A DNA stretch of 45,891 nucleotides from Pseudomonadota bacterium (GCA_018817385.1 JAHIUA010000058.1:1-45891), one strand, 5' to 3'. Positions 18,794-27,458 are shown, numbered from the stretch's first letter. The notes: generated by a model from the sequence alone, not told the origin. Translations and numbers: made by a program.

Positions 18794-20257
18794 TCATACT
18801 TTCTCATACCCCGCGGTGTTCAGCCATTCTTTCAGGTATGCAGAAGAAAAGATACAGCTTTTAGGCGCTCGCCAGATACATTGGCCGTTTATCTCAATGC
18901 CTCGCCGGATGACGGAAACAGGTCTGTCGGATGAGACAACCACCACAATCAGGTCCTTGTGTTTTTTAGAAAAACGAAGAGCTGAGTTGTAGCGTGCTCC
19001 CCGAGCCAGGTCCTCACCAGGAATGGAATTGCCATCAAGGAGACAGGAAAAACCGTTTAAGTGACAGTTCGCATCAATGAGAAGGGCACCATCTACTGCA
19101 GACAGAGAGTAGGCCAGGCGAAGCATGCGGCTTTTTGACAGGTTGAGGGGTTGGTCAAATTTTTGTCCGGGAATGTTGAGAGGTGTGTCCCCGAGATCGA
19201 TTACCAGCGTGCAGCCGTGTGATGATTTTTCCGCATTATGGACAAGAGCTGAGATGATTTGAAAAAGTTTACAGGCACAGTCGCTGGAGAGGGATTCTGT
19301 CTCCAGCAAGGCCTCTTCTACTTCAACGAGCTTGGCCCTGTTGGTGGTGGAATGGAATCTCCCGTCTGAAAAACTGCAGACTGTCTGGGTATCTGTCTTA
19401 ATGAAACCATACCTGCGATGAAATTCGACAAGGATTGAGAAATCGAGGTGGTTTTCAGTGGCGATGCCGACGATACTGATACCGTCAGAGACCAGGTTGT
19501 TGTGGGAGTCTTCGACACTCTGGAGCAGTTTTCGGACATGCTTGAAATTTTCCAGTTGAGGCCGCTCATTTCCATGAAAACGGGCTAGAAAGGAGACCTT
19601 GTCCATCAGTTTGGGTTCCACAAAGAGGAGGTTGCCCAGAGGCCAGGCCCCTTCTTCCAGGGTCTTTGATATGCCCAGGATGGCTCTCAGGACAGGGTAG
19701 ATGCGAATTGCGGAATCGAGACCCAGGTGAAAATTGCCTTCATCGATAATGTGGTCACGAACAGCATGGCCGGAATATTCCTTGAGAAAATTCCCGGATA
19801 TTCCTGTGTACAGTGCTTCCTCGTTGGCCATATCATGGGAAAAACGGAGCACGGCATGCTCAAGCCAGCGTTCAGTGGGGCCGGTTGAGCAGATATTCGG
19901 ATGATGTTCGGTGAACCACATTTGATAAAAGACAGACCCTGAACGCCCGCCATAGGTGATAAGGCCGTCTAATTGCAGATCCTTTTCTGCAAGGATATGG
20001 GCAAATTTGGCTTTGTCATTTTTTAACCCCACATCGGCGCACCACGCCTGTTCCTCTATATATATCTTTTTTAGAATTGGATCGTAGTTCCTCAGCAGAC
20101 TTTGGGGATCACAGATAAAGAGTTCTGATTGAGGGCTGAGGCAGTAGATGAGTGCTACCCGGCTTGGCCCGGAAAATTCAGATATGCCTTCCTGGAGGCC
20201 ATGGAGGCTATCACTAATGACGCGATCGACAAAAGGGTTGGGCTGACGTGATTTCAT
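18794..20257 (-). CDS. DisA/DAC-like diadenylate cyclase domain protein with altered catalytic loop
   Basis: A 487-residue soluble protein. The C-terminal part (about 345-455) looks like the DAC fold that makes c-di-AMP: GCTLVIDLGD, the DGA motif at 389-391 (SAVDGALLID) and a strand-loop before VVVVSSDRPVSVIRRG. Canonical DAC enzymes have GTRHRAA in the nucleotide loop. Here it is GARYNSA (420-426), so the Thr and His are replaced while one Arg is kept. The N-terminal 340 residues could be a sensor module of the kind found fused to DAC domains (FYQMWFTEHHP, NEEALYTGISG), but I cannot name it firmly. The start has an AGGGAA ribosome site. It converges with recQ and diverges from the GGDEF gene. 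Product specificity is uncertain. Confidence 0.75.
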   Translation of the reverse strand: MKSRQPNPFVDRVISDSLHGLQEGISEFSGPSRVALIYCLSPQSELFICDPQSLLRNYDPILKKIYIEEQAWCADVGLKNDKAKFAHILAEKDLQLDGLITYGGRSGSVFYQMWFTEHHPNICSTGPTERWLEHAVLRFSHDMANEEALYTGISGNFLKEYSGHAVRDHIIDEGNFHLGLDSAIRIYPVLRAILGISKTLEEGAWPLGNLLFVEPKLMDKVSFLARFHGNERPQLENFKHVRKLLQSVEDSHNNLVSDGISIVGIATENHLDFSILVEFHRRYGFIKTDTQTVCSFSDGRFHSTTNRAKLVEVEEALLETESLSSDCACKLFQIISALVHNAEKSSHGCTLVIDLGDTPLNIPGQKFDQPLNLSKSRMLRLAYSLSAVDGALLIDANCHLNGFSCLLDGNSIPGEDLARGARYNSALRFSKKHKDLIVVVVSSDRPVSVIRRGIEINGQCIWRAPKSCIFSSAYLKEWLNTAGYEKV

Positions 20258-20914
20258 TTTTTTGATTCCCTGGGGCTGGTAGCTGTCCCGAACAGATTTT
20301 TCCTCAAGAGGTGACTGTTCCGGAATTATAACAAATATTCCTCACAGCTGCCAGTATTTGTCTGATAGCCGTATAGATGGGCATATCGTTGGCCAGGGTC
20401 TCGGCCCTGATTTCGAGGGGCTGGGGGGGAGAGCATGTGGAGGCATTCCAAGAGAACAATGAGGTGTCGGGACAGACGAGTTTCTCTGTCCTTGAGACTC
20501 CTGTCGTTCTCTGAAAGGGCGGGCCTCAGGAACTTGCAGCTTTGGGCCAATGAGCAAGCTGTTGCAACGATGCTCAGAATGGGGAGGAAGCAATGATCAC
20601 AATGCACTTGGATCCCTTATTTGAATGGGTGCGTAGGCATTATTCAGCCACCTGTTGCCTTCTATTCTCCAGGGCTCTGTTGGCTATTTTTTGCTTTGCT
20701 ACATCGTGGTTTTCTGGTAAGGCTCTCCCAGAGGGTGTCATAACCTGTCAGGAGAAAAGGAAGCGGAAATCTGCTGGCTTGGTTGCTTGCTGAGGCCTGA
20801 ATGCTGGGCGTTGGTTGCTGGCCGCCAGGAGCCATTGGTTCGTTTCTCTGTTTATGGAAAGGTATGAGTGTCGTCTGATCTTTCCTCTTTCTATTCGATT
20901 TTTGCAGGATAAAA
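20258..20914. other. No supported gene (divergent intergenic region)
   Basis: About 660 bp separate the start codons of the DAC-like gene and the CBS-GGDEF gene. Short open frames on both strands lack ribosome sites and recognisable content. An AGGATAAAA ribosome site precedes the GGDEF start. I see no strong promoter match, riboswitch fold or repeat. The length leaves room for regulation of both genes. Confidence 0.4.
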
Positions 20915-22762
20915 ATGTGCGCAAAATGTTTAAGTGAAATAATGACTCCGGGGGTGATTGGGGTTTCCCCGAAAACGCCGGTTTCCACCGCTCTTCAGCT
21001 CTTGCGTAACAAAAATATCAGTTGTGTTCTGGTCTTGGAAGATAGAGAACCCGTGGGCATTTTTACTGAGCGCAAGGTGGTTCAACTGGCGGCCGAACAA
21101 GGGGTACAGCTTGATAAGTATTCCGTCAACGACATCATGACTTCCCCGGTTCTGACAGCCCGCCGAGAGATGGATATTTATTCTGCCTATCACCTTCTCA
21201 GTAATCACAAAATCAGACATCTGGTGGTTGTCGACGATGACAATAAGCTCTGCGGGGTGGTGACGCAGTCCAATATGATAGATCATCTCGGGTATGAATA
21301 TTTCATCGAGTTTAAAAAAATATTTCAAGTCATGACCAGGGATATTTTTACCGTCTCCCAAGACTATTCAGTGGCCCAGGTTCTCCAGGAGCTGGCCAGG
21401 ACTTCCACAAGTTGTCTGCTGGTTGCAGAAAATGAGCGGCCCATTGGCATCGTCACCGAACGGGACATGACCCGGATGTTGATCGATGGTACCAATATAA
21501 GCGAGTTGACAGTCAAAGAGATCATGAGTCATCCCGTCTTGACCGCTCATCTAAATCTGCCCCTGCTTGAAGCTGCTCGGATCATGAAGGAAAAAGGGAT
21601 CCGCAGGATCGTGGTGTTGGACGACAATGGGAAAATTGCCGGTTTAATAACCCAATCCGATATTATCAAGGGCCTGCATGGCCAATATCTCCAGAATCTC
21701 AAACAGCTGGTGATTGAAAAAGACCGGGAACTGGAACAGACCAATAAAAAATTGGCGGAAAAAACTGTTTATCTCGACAATATTCTCCATTCCTCTGTGG
21801 ATATGGGGATGATTGCTGCAGATCTAACCTATCAAATTGTCTATTTTAATCCGGCGGCCGAAAAGATTTTGGGGCTTTCTGCTACTGAGGTGATTGGTCG
21901 TGATATCAGGGAAGTGCATAAAAATAATGGGATTCTTGCTGTACGTTTTGGTAAACTTGTGGAGATGATTCAAGCGAGAAAACGACATGAATTTTCTTTT
22001 GTCAAGGAAGGAGAAAATGGGGCCCGTTTTATCAAGGCCCTGGTCACTGGGATATGGGATCCAGAACGGAAGCTTGTCGGTTTTGTCCTCATGCTCCAGG
22101 ACATCACTGAACGTACGCTGGCCGAAACAGAGATCAAACGTCAGAAGATGAATCTTGAGTTGATCAATATTGAATTGTCGGCCTTGTATTCGGTTTCTTC
22201 CAAGATCAGTCGGACCCTTGAAATGTCAGAGCTGCTCAATGAGGTCCTGGATGTCGTGACCAAAATTGAGATTTTTAACTTTGAGCGCCAGGGAGGGGCC
22301 TTTGTCGTTATTGACGATGAGATGCAGCTCGTTTCTCAGATCGGAGTGATGGATAACTGCCTTGGTTGCCATGAAATTATGCACATTGATGAGTGTCTTT
22401 GCGGGCAAGTGGTCCACAGCGGCGAAATTGTTATTCTTGGCAGGGCGGAAATTGAAGGAAGCGGAACGGATATAACAAAAGGAAATGGTGCGGTCATCAT
22501 TCCCCTGAAGGCCAAGGAAAAGGTGATGGGAGTCCTCTGTCTCTACACCTCGCCTGATTTTTCCGGGATGACCGAAGAGAATATCATCCTCCTTTCAGCC
22601 ATCGGTAATCAGGTTGGAATTGCCATGGAGAATGTCAGACTCTATGAGCAGACACGCTTTCTTTCTCTCTATGACCCGTTGACCAGTGTGGCCAACAGAC
22701 GTTTTATGGATATGGGGCTTGAGAAATATTTTTCCTGTGCCAGGAGATATGAAAGGTGTTGA
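20915..22762 (+). pseudogene. 5' part of an IS-disrupted CBS-PAS-GAF-GGDEF protein
   Basis: 615 residues are readable before the IS supplies a stop (the last three residues, ERC, are partly IS-encoded). The order is: four CBS motifs in two pairs (about 8-128 and 135-255), a coiled coil (about 255-290), PAS (about 285-400), GAF (about 423-580) and the first 25 residues of GGDEF (DPLTSVANRR). The protein is cytoplasmic. CBS pairs usually bind adenine nucleotides, so the intact enzyme was probably a nucleotide- and ligand-gated diguanylate cyclase. The GAF domain carries CLGCH and ECLCG cysteine motifs. Removing the IS and one copy of the ATATG duplication restores an in-frame protein of 736 residues. 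The truncated product cannot make c-di-GMP but could still bind ligands. Confidence 0.9.
22747..22751. repeat. IS target-site duplication, left copy (ATATG)
   Basis: ATATG directly precedes the left IS end and is repeated at 24621-24625 directly after the right end. Joining the flanks with one copy gives the reading ARRYGKSFSIIMLD, a normal GGDEF sequence. This fixes both the duplication and the element borders. Confidence 0.85.
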
Positions 22763-22790
22763 AAAGTAGTCAACCTAAACTACTTTTCAA
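22759..22790. repeat. Subterminal hairpin of the IS
   Basis: A perfect 11-bp inverted repeat, TTGAAAAGTAG (22759-22769) and CTACTTTTCAA (22780-22790), with a 10-nt loop. It starts inside the terminal inverted repeat. The diverged copy at 1-139 keeps the same hairpin with one changed position that still permits a G-T pair. It may block readthrough into the transposase or serve transposase binding. Confidence 0.75.
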
Positions 22791-22997
22791 ATACCCTTGA
22801 TGTTATTTTGACGTTTTTTTCAGCTTCTCGTTAGTGTCGGTAGTTGCCCAAGCTTATCTTATCCAGTTTTTTTAGCTTTAAAATCCCTCTTGTGTGGGCA
22901 GCTATGTTTTTTGTTGATAAGTTGGCACTCGATAGCAATAAAAAAGAGCGTTTTTGAGTATGTTAGTTTTTGTAATTATATGATATCAATTAGTTTT

Positions 22998-24503
22998 TTA
23001 TTTTAAGTAACAATTGTCTAGCAAGGACAATTGTTGCGGTCTGATTATCTTTTTCTTTTTTCTTGTACCTGCCATTTTGATTAGCAGGACAGCAATACTG
23101 CTCAGAGTACATCTAGCCATAGTCGCATACTGGCTTCGCACTCGAATAGTTTCCAGACCGGTTTGATTTTTGAGGAGGTTAAAAGGCCGTTCACAATTCT
23201 TGCGAATATCATGAGCCTGCTTTATCTGCTCAGTTTCATATGGTATTTGTTGGAATAATCCGCTGTCAAATGGGATATAACGGTATTGGGGACACGTGCC
23301 AGAATGTGGACATTCTTCGGGATCTGCTCCACATTTATATTCGTGAATTTGTTTTTCAGATCCTACACGGAGCATGGCAACTCTACAGGAATCATTGCAA
23401 AATACTGTTCCGCTTGTGCTGTCAACATTTTCAGGCAATAATGCCTTTGCTGAAGGTGGTGTTGTGACAATTGCACCGGTCTCTTTGAATAAAGAACCAT
23501 CCTTATCATGGTATGCTTCATCTGCTGTAACAAGTTTTATGTCAATACCCATTGCTTGAGCTAGATTAACCAGGAAAGGTAAGAAAAGACTGTCATGATG
23601 GTTTGCCGGGGCCAGCAGTGAAACAAGAGGAAAGCTAAGTCCTGTTTTTGCATCAATTGCAGTGAGGGTATGCAATCGGTATCCAACAACATATATTGAT
23701 TTATCCCGCTTATTACGTCGTGCACCGCAATCGCAGTCAATGTCGTTGTAAATTCGTATCATTTTTCCATGTATCTTCAAACTGGCCAGAGGAATTTTGC
23801 AATAATTTGCCAATTCTGTAGAGTCGATACCGTGGAGATGACAATCACCAAGCAATCCGGATTGTTTGAAATGATAGAGAATATACACAAGCAGGTTCAC
23901 CTGCTGAACAAAAGAAAGTCCTGAGCGGAACTTACAAAGTTGTGTATGGTCGATCATTGTTTTTTTATGGAGTGGCAGGCCGATAAACACTCTGTTCTGT
24001 TTCCGATCCAGCCCGAGATACTCTTCGCTGCAGTACTTACGATAGCTGATTTCAGGGTATTTGATTGCTTTGAGCAATTCAGCTCGAAATAAATTACTGA
24101 GGAAAATTCCCCGCATTGCAGGGCTATAGCCATCACATGCCAATAGGCGATTGATAATACTATTATCGATCAGTTTATCTATAAATTGTAGCTCATTATC
24201 ATTGATATAGATATGGGACCGCTTGTAGTTACTGAACTTAATGATCTTATTGCTGTTGACCTTTTTGATAAGCCGAGCCATTTCATCGAGCTTGATAATA
24301 CCTTTGACAGGAAGCTGTGTTTCTATTGCAAGTAATTGGTCAATGGGAGCTTCAATTTCCTGTTTGAAGTCATATTCAGCGATGACTTCCGCCAGCACCT
24401 TTTGGGCAAGCCCCTTCTTCGTTTTCTTAGGAAGACGTTTCCAGTTAGGAAATTGATTTTTTAGTTGTTTTCGCACAATCAGCTTGATATTCTTGTGGTG
24501 CAT
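22998..24503 (-). CDS. IS transposase, DDE type (IS4/IS1182-like)
   Basis: A 501-residue transposase that cuts and joins the ends of its own element. Candidate catalytic residues are the Asp of HGIDSTEL (about 239), the Asp in LVTADEAYHDKDG (about 328) and the Glu in NCERPFNLLKNQTGLE (about 442), where the ER-x-F-x3-K spacing resembles the YREK-type signature of the IS4 superfamily. The region between has several cysteines (CGADPEECPHSGTC) that may bind zinc. Start and stop are intact and no frameshift is visible, so the element may still be active. The family is assigned by eye; IS1182-like and IS4-like are both possible. Confidence 0.88.
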   Translation of the reverse strand: MHHKNIKLIVRKQLKNQFPNWKRLPKKTKKGLAQKVLAEVIAEYDFKQEIEAPIDQLLAIETQLPVKGIIKLDEMARLIKKVNSNKIIKFSNYKRSHIYINDNELQFIDKLIDNSIINRLLACDGYSPAMRGIFLSNLFRAELLKAIKYPEISYRKYCSEEYLGLDRKQNRVFIGLPLHKKTMIDHTQLCKFRSGLSFVQQVNLLVYILYHFKQSGLLGDCHLHGIDSTELANYCKIPLASLKIHGKMIRIYNDIDCDCGARRNKRDKSIYVVGYRLHTLTAIDAKTGLSFPLVSLLAPANHHDSLFLPFLVNLAQAMGIDIKLVTADEAYHDKDGSLFKETGAIVTTPPSAKALLPENVDSTSGTVFCNDSCRVAMLRVGSEKQIHEYKCGADPEECPHSGTCPQYRYIPFDSGLFQQIPYETEQIKQAHDIRKNCERPFNLLKNQTGLETIRVRSQYATMARCTLSSIAVLLIKMAGTRKKKKIIRPQQLSLLDNCYLK

Positions 24504-24620
24504 GAGAAGCCTCTGTTTTGGTTTGGGAGTCTTTTGGTAGGGACACCCTCCATTATAGAGGCTTTTCTGCTTTAATCAATTGTTTTAATTGAATCTTTGC
24601 CCAATCTTTGCAACACCCTT

Positions 24621-24625
24621 ATATG
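24621..24625. repeat. IS target-site duplication, right copy (ATATG)
   Basis: Identical to 22747-22751 and directly adjacent to the right IS end. The GGDEF reading frame resumes within it. Confidence 0.85.
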
Positions 24626-24999
24626 GAAAATCCTTTTCCATTATTATGCTGGATATTGATGATTTTAAAAAATACAATGACACCTATGGCCACAGTGCTG
24701 GAGACAAAATGCTTACCAGCGTCGCGCAGGTGCTGATTGAAGACATCCGCAATGCCGATGCCATTGCCCGCTATGGCGGTGAGGAGTTTTTGGTCATGCT
24801 TCCGGAAACGACTCTGGAAGCTGCTCTTGTTACTGCAGAAAGGGTGAGAAGAGGTGTGGCTGAACAAAGCAGCGTCACCATCAGTCTTGGCGTCGCCTCG
24901 TACCATAAGGAGATGGTGAAAAAAGAGGATTTGATCAATAATGCCGATGAGGCCCTGTACCGGGCCAAGAAAGGCGGAAAAAACCGAGTTGCGTTTTAA
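24626..24999 (+). pseudogene. 3' part of the IS-disrupted GGDEF domain
   Basis: The remaining 124 or so residues of the diguanylate cyclase domain: FSIIMLDIDDFKKYNDTYGH with the metal-binding Asp, the catalytic GGEEF, and an inhibitory RxxD site (RNAD) five residues before it. The catalytic half is therefore intact but cut off from its sensory domains. An open frame enters from inside the IS (possible TTG start at 24589), so a fragment might be made from an IS-borne promoter. It ends in KKGGKNRVAF, the usual GGDEF C-terminus. Confidence 0.88.
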
Positions 25000-25058
25000 T
25001 ACTCCTCCCATATCCACAACTACCACCAGGACGATTTTTCCTTCTCTTGCAAATTGTT

Positions 25059-25081
25059 CTCCTCCCGGGAGGACTTTTTTT
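25059..25081 (+). terminator. Rho-independent terminator after the GGDEF gene
   Basis: The palindrome TCCTCCCGGGAGGA (25060-25073) is followed by C and seven T residues (25075-25081). It lies between the GGDEF stop and the next gene. Confidence 0.65.
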
Positions 25082-25116
25082 GTGAATAACCGTTACTCAT
25101 ACGATGGAGCCGGTCT

Positions 25117-25842
25117 ATGGAGCATAGTGAAAAAAGCGGTTCAGAAGAAAGTAAAAAAGGATTTTCAGGATTGCAGGTGTTTGCAATCGTTGCCGGGACA
25201 ATATCTGTTACCATTATTGTTACCTTATTGGCTGCCAGGGTATACCTCTTTCCTAAACCGTTTGAACCTGTCGTCTTGACTGGAGTTGAACAGCAACAGC
25301 TTGACCAGAAGCTGGATCAGTTCGAATCCATGGGGATGACTGCTGATCATCATTCACAACCCCGGCCGTCAAAAGGACCAGGAAAACATGAAGAGGATTT
25401 TGAAGCCGATGGCAGGTTAACTCCTCAAAAATACAGTGAAGAAGGGGCAAGTCGTGATGTCGTCTTTAGCGAGCGTGAAATCAATGCCCTCATCGCAACG
25501 AACACCGACATGGCTGACAAACTGGCCATTGATCTCTCCGATGACCTGATCAGTGCCAAGATGCGGGTACCGGTTGATCCTGACTTTCCCATGTTTGGCG
25601 GCAAAACATTGCGCCTCCGGGCAGGGGTTGAAATGGCGTACCGAGATGGCCAGCCCGTTGTTAAGATAAAAGGTGTAAGCCTGATGGGGATGCCCATTCC
25701 AAATGCTTGGCTGGGTGGCATGAAGAACATTGATCTGGTCAAGGAATTCAGCGGTGATGACGGATTCTGGAAGGCTTTTGGTGATGGCGTTGAATCAATA
25801 CGCGTTGAAGAAGGTACTCTCAAGGTGAGTTTGAAGGAGTAG
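25117..25842 (+). CDS. Single-pass membrane protein of unknown function
   Basis: A 241-residue protein. A short cytoplasmic Ser/Glu/Lys-rich N-terminus precedes one membrane helix (about 20-43, VFAIVAGTISVTIIVTLLAA). A hydrophilic linker follows, then a conserved-looking periplasmic domain (about 115-240) with FSEREINALIATNTDMADKL, a strand-rich VDPDFPMFGGKTLRLRAGVE and VEEGTLKVSL at the end. The SEREINALI and LxVSL pattern resembles lipid- or membrane-associated periplasmic beta domains, but I do not recognise the family with confidence. The ATG has a GGAG ribosome site eight bases upstream. A terminator isolates it from the GGDEF fragment. Confidence 0.75.
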   Translation: MEHSEKSGSEESKKGFSGLQVFAIVAGTISVTIIVTLLAARVYLFPKPFEPVVLTGVEQQQLDQKLDQFESMGMTADHHSQPRPSKGPGKHEEDFEADGRLTPQKYSEEGASRDVVFSEREINALIATNTDMADKLAIDLSDDLISAKMRVPVDPDFPMFGGKTLRLRAGVEMAYRDGQPVVKIKGVSLMGMPIPNAWLGGMKNIDLVKEFSGDDGFWKAFGDGVESIRVEEGTLKVSLKE

Positions 25843-26035
25843 TGTATTCTCGCCATAAGAGGAGGCATGCGAATGTATTTGTCCCTGTGCCCTGGATCTG
25901 CTCTTTTTTTGCGTTTTTTATAACGACCTTGATGAAAAATATGGATTGCGTCTCTGTCTCCTCTTCAGTCATCCACTTGGGAGGGTGGTATCGGTGCTTC
26001 TCTTCCCAAGCGTTTTCCACCGTGCTCCTGCTTTT

Positions 26036-26069
26036 CCTCTCCTTTCTCTCCGAGTAGAGAAAGGAGAGG
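26036..26069. terminator. Strong hairpin between convergent genes, possible bidirectional terminator
   Basis: A perfect 14-bp stem, CCTCTCCTTTCTCT (26036-26049) and AGAGAAAGGAGAGG (26056-26069), with a 6-nt loop. It lies between convergent genes ending at 25842 and 26131. Only a pyrimidine-rich tract, not a clean T-run, follows on the plus strand, so the terminator call is tentative. Confidence 0.5.
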
Positions 26070-26130
26070 GCCTTTCCTTCTCCCTGCTATTGTCCCCCGG
26101 ACCGGTATACTCTCAAGGTTCACTAATCAG

Positions 26131-26784
26131 TTACAGCAACATGCTGAACATGAGTAATATATTCTTCTGGGTTTCCAGGCTCGCATCCACTAAAACTTTC
26201 AGGTTATCGCTTTGGATAATCTGGGTGGCCAGAATACGGTCTGCCATTAAACCGATATTGTTGGCCATAATGAGGATCTTATCCGCCATTTCAAGGATCC
26301 TGTCGGCCATGACGCCGATATCGTCAGACAGACGCAACATGGAGGCAAGCGACGCCTCAATCGTTGTCGCAGAGGTGACTGCTGAAAGGAGGGTCATTTG
26401 TCTCGAGAGAGCGACAAGAGAATGGGTCAAGGAGGCGGTGATGGTAGAGAGCGTTTGCAGGGGGATCAGCATTTCATCTGTCAGGTCCATGGTGGTGTTG
26501 TCCGTAGAGGTCGCCACAGACTTATAGACATCGCCGACACTCTCAAGGTAAAGCTGGGTCGAATTTTCCAAGGTTGACAGCTGCGCCGCCATGGTGAATG
26601 AGCTCAGGGTCACATTTTCCATGTTTGCCAGAAGATTGTTGCCGTCAATGACCAGCTGCTCAAGGTTGGTAGTGAAGTTGGCTGGGTTCAAAGCCCCATA
26701 GGCCCTTTCTCCACCTCCTCCCAGCAAAAGAAGAGTAAACAGGAATGCCAGGAGGATACTGTGTGCGGATAGCTGTTTTTTCAT
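26131..26784 (-). CDS. Secreted helical protein with tandem MAD heptads
   Basis: A 217-residue protein with a clear signal peptide (about 1-30, Lys-rich start, long Leu run, cleavage near AYGA). The mature part is predicted to be almost all helix, rich in Thr, Ser and Leu, with no cysteine. Residues about 156-184 are four tandem heptads of the form xxMADxI (GVMADRI, LEMADKI, LIMANNI, GLMADRI), which would form an amphipathic or coiled-coil helix. I do not recognise the family; phasin-like or surface-associated helical proteins are possible comparisons only. The ATG has an AAGGTGG ribosome site. Confidence 0.7.
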   Translation of the reverse strand: MKKQLSAHSILLAFLFTLLLLGGGGERAYGALNPANFTTNLEQLVIDGNNLLANMENVTLSSFTMAAQLSTLENSTQLYLESVGDVYKSVATSTDNTTMDLTDEMLIPLQTLSTITASLTHSLVALSRQMTLLSAVTSATTIEASLASMLRLSDDIGVMADRILEMADKILIMANNIGLMADRILATQIIQSDNLKVLVDASLETQKNILLMFSMLL

Positions 26785-27458
26785 GATACCACCTTGGTTG
26801 TATTGATCGACTCACACCCGACAGAGCCGTCCAGGACCTCTGGGGGAATCATTTTCCATACCTGCCTAAGGTCTGGATCAAGGCTGAGGGGGTTGTCGAG
26901 TATGCCGATTTCTCCATTGGCGAAAGAATCAGACCGTGACAGAGGCTTTGTTAGGAACGCCCCCTTTACGCCGATTGTCAGCTCAATGTTGGACTCGGCC
27001 CCACATAAAACCATGCTTGTGTTTGTTGTACAGCTGAAATTTTGGAACCAGTCTTCACCGCTAAAAAAAATAGAATCACCGTTAGTTGCTGTTTTGGCAA
27101 GTGAAAATTTTAGGAAAGAGCGGGATTTTTTTATTCATCGAAACTCCCTTTCCTCGATTGCTGAAAAAAATGAAGAGAAATTCCGACACTATTTGGCCCA
27201 ACATGCTGTTTTCATTTTACTCTCGGTTTTGTCAGCAGAGACAACAAGGTTTCTTATCGTCTCTGCTGAGCGAACAGTAAAAAAGATTGACAGGTGTTTT
27301 TTATTGAGGGCGTAATTTGCTATACCAGGAAGATAGCTGGTGAGTATCATCTGAGATAAAGTGGAATGTACTGTTTCGCTGAGGCCTGTTCATGGTCAGT
27401 TTGCAAAAATATCCATGCACAGAAATTATTTTTTTATTCTGACAATCGGAGTTGCCCC
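26785..27458. other. No well-supported gene
   Basis: About 670 bp between divergent genes. A 77-codon minus-strand frame (26781-27014) overlaps the secreted-protein start by four bases but has no ribosome site or known domain. A plus-strand frame over the same bases (26794-27315) is equally unsupported. AT-rich stretches near 27060-27130 and 27420-27440 could carry promoters. A CGGAG ribosome site precedes the next start. Confidence 0.4.

Larger units (their letters stand above)
22752..24620 (-). mobile_element. Complete 1869-bp insertion sequence with DDE transposase
   Basis: The imperfect terminal inverted repeats are AAAGGTGTTGAAAAG at the left and, reading inward from the right, AAGGGTGTTGCAAAG (13 of 15 match). 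It is flanked by a 5-bp direct duplication, ATATG. It carries a single transposase gene on the minus strand. The left end (transposase 3' side) has a long AT-rich noncoding stretch of about 246 bp with a subterminal hairpin. The right end has a tandem AATCTTTGC motif. It is more AT-rich than its neighbours. The insertion breaks a diguanylate cyclase gene. A diverged relative sits at 1-139 in inverted orientation. Confidence 0.9.

Noticed and set aside
16451-20257. RecQ plus DAC-like protein as an anti-phage defence island
   Set aside because: The genes are convergent, not co-directional. No nuclease, effector, CRISPR or restriction gene accompanies them. The DAC neighbour is a signalling gene.
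22342-22420. CXXCH in the GAF domain as a heme c site
   Set aside because: The protein has no signal peptide or membrane segment, and heme c attachment takes place outside the cytoplasm.
22747-22762. A shorter IS beginning at GGTGTTG (22755)
   Set aside because: Those borders leave no clean target duplication. Starting at 22752 gives an exact ATATG duplication and an in-frame empty site.
26781-27014. A 77-codon minus-strand frame overlapping the secreted heptad protein by four bases
   Set aside because: The overlap hints at coupling, but there is no ribosome site, no domain, and an equally open frame on the other strand. Support is too weak to list it as a gene.
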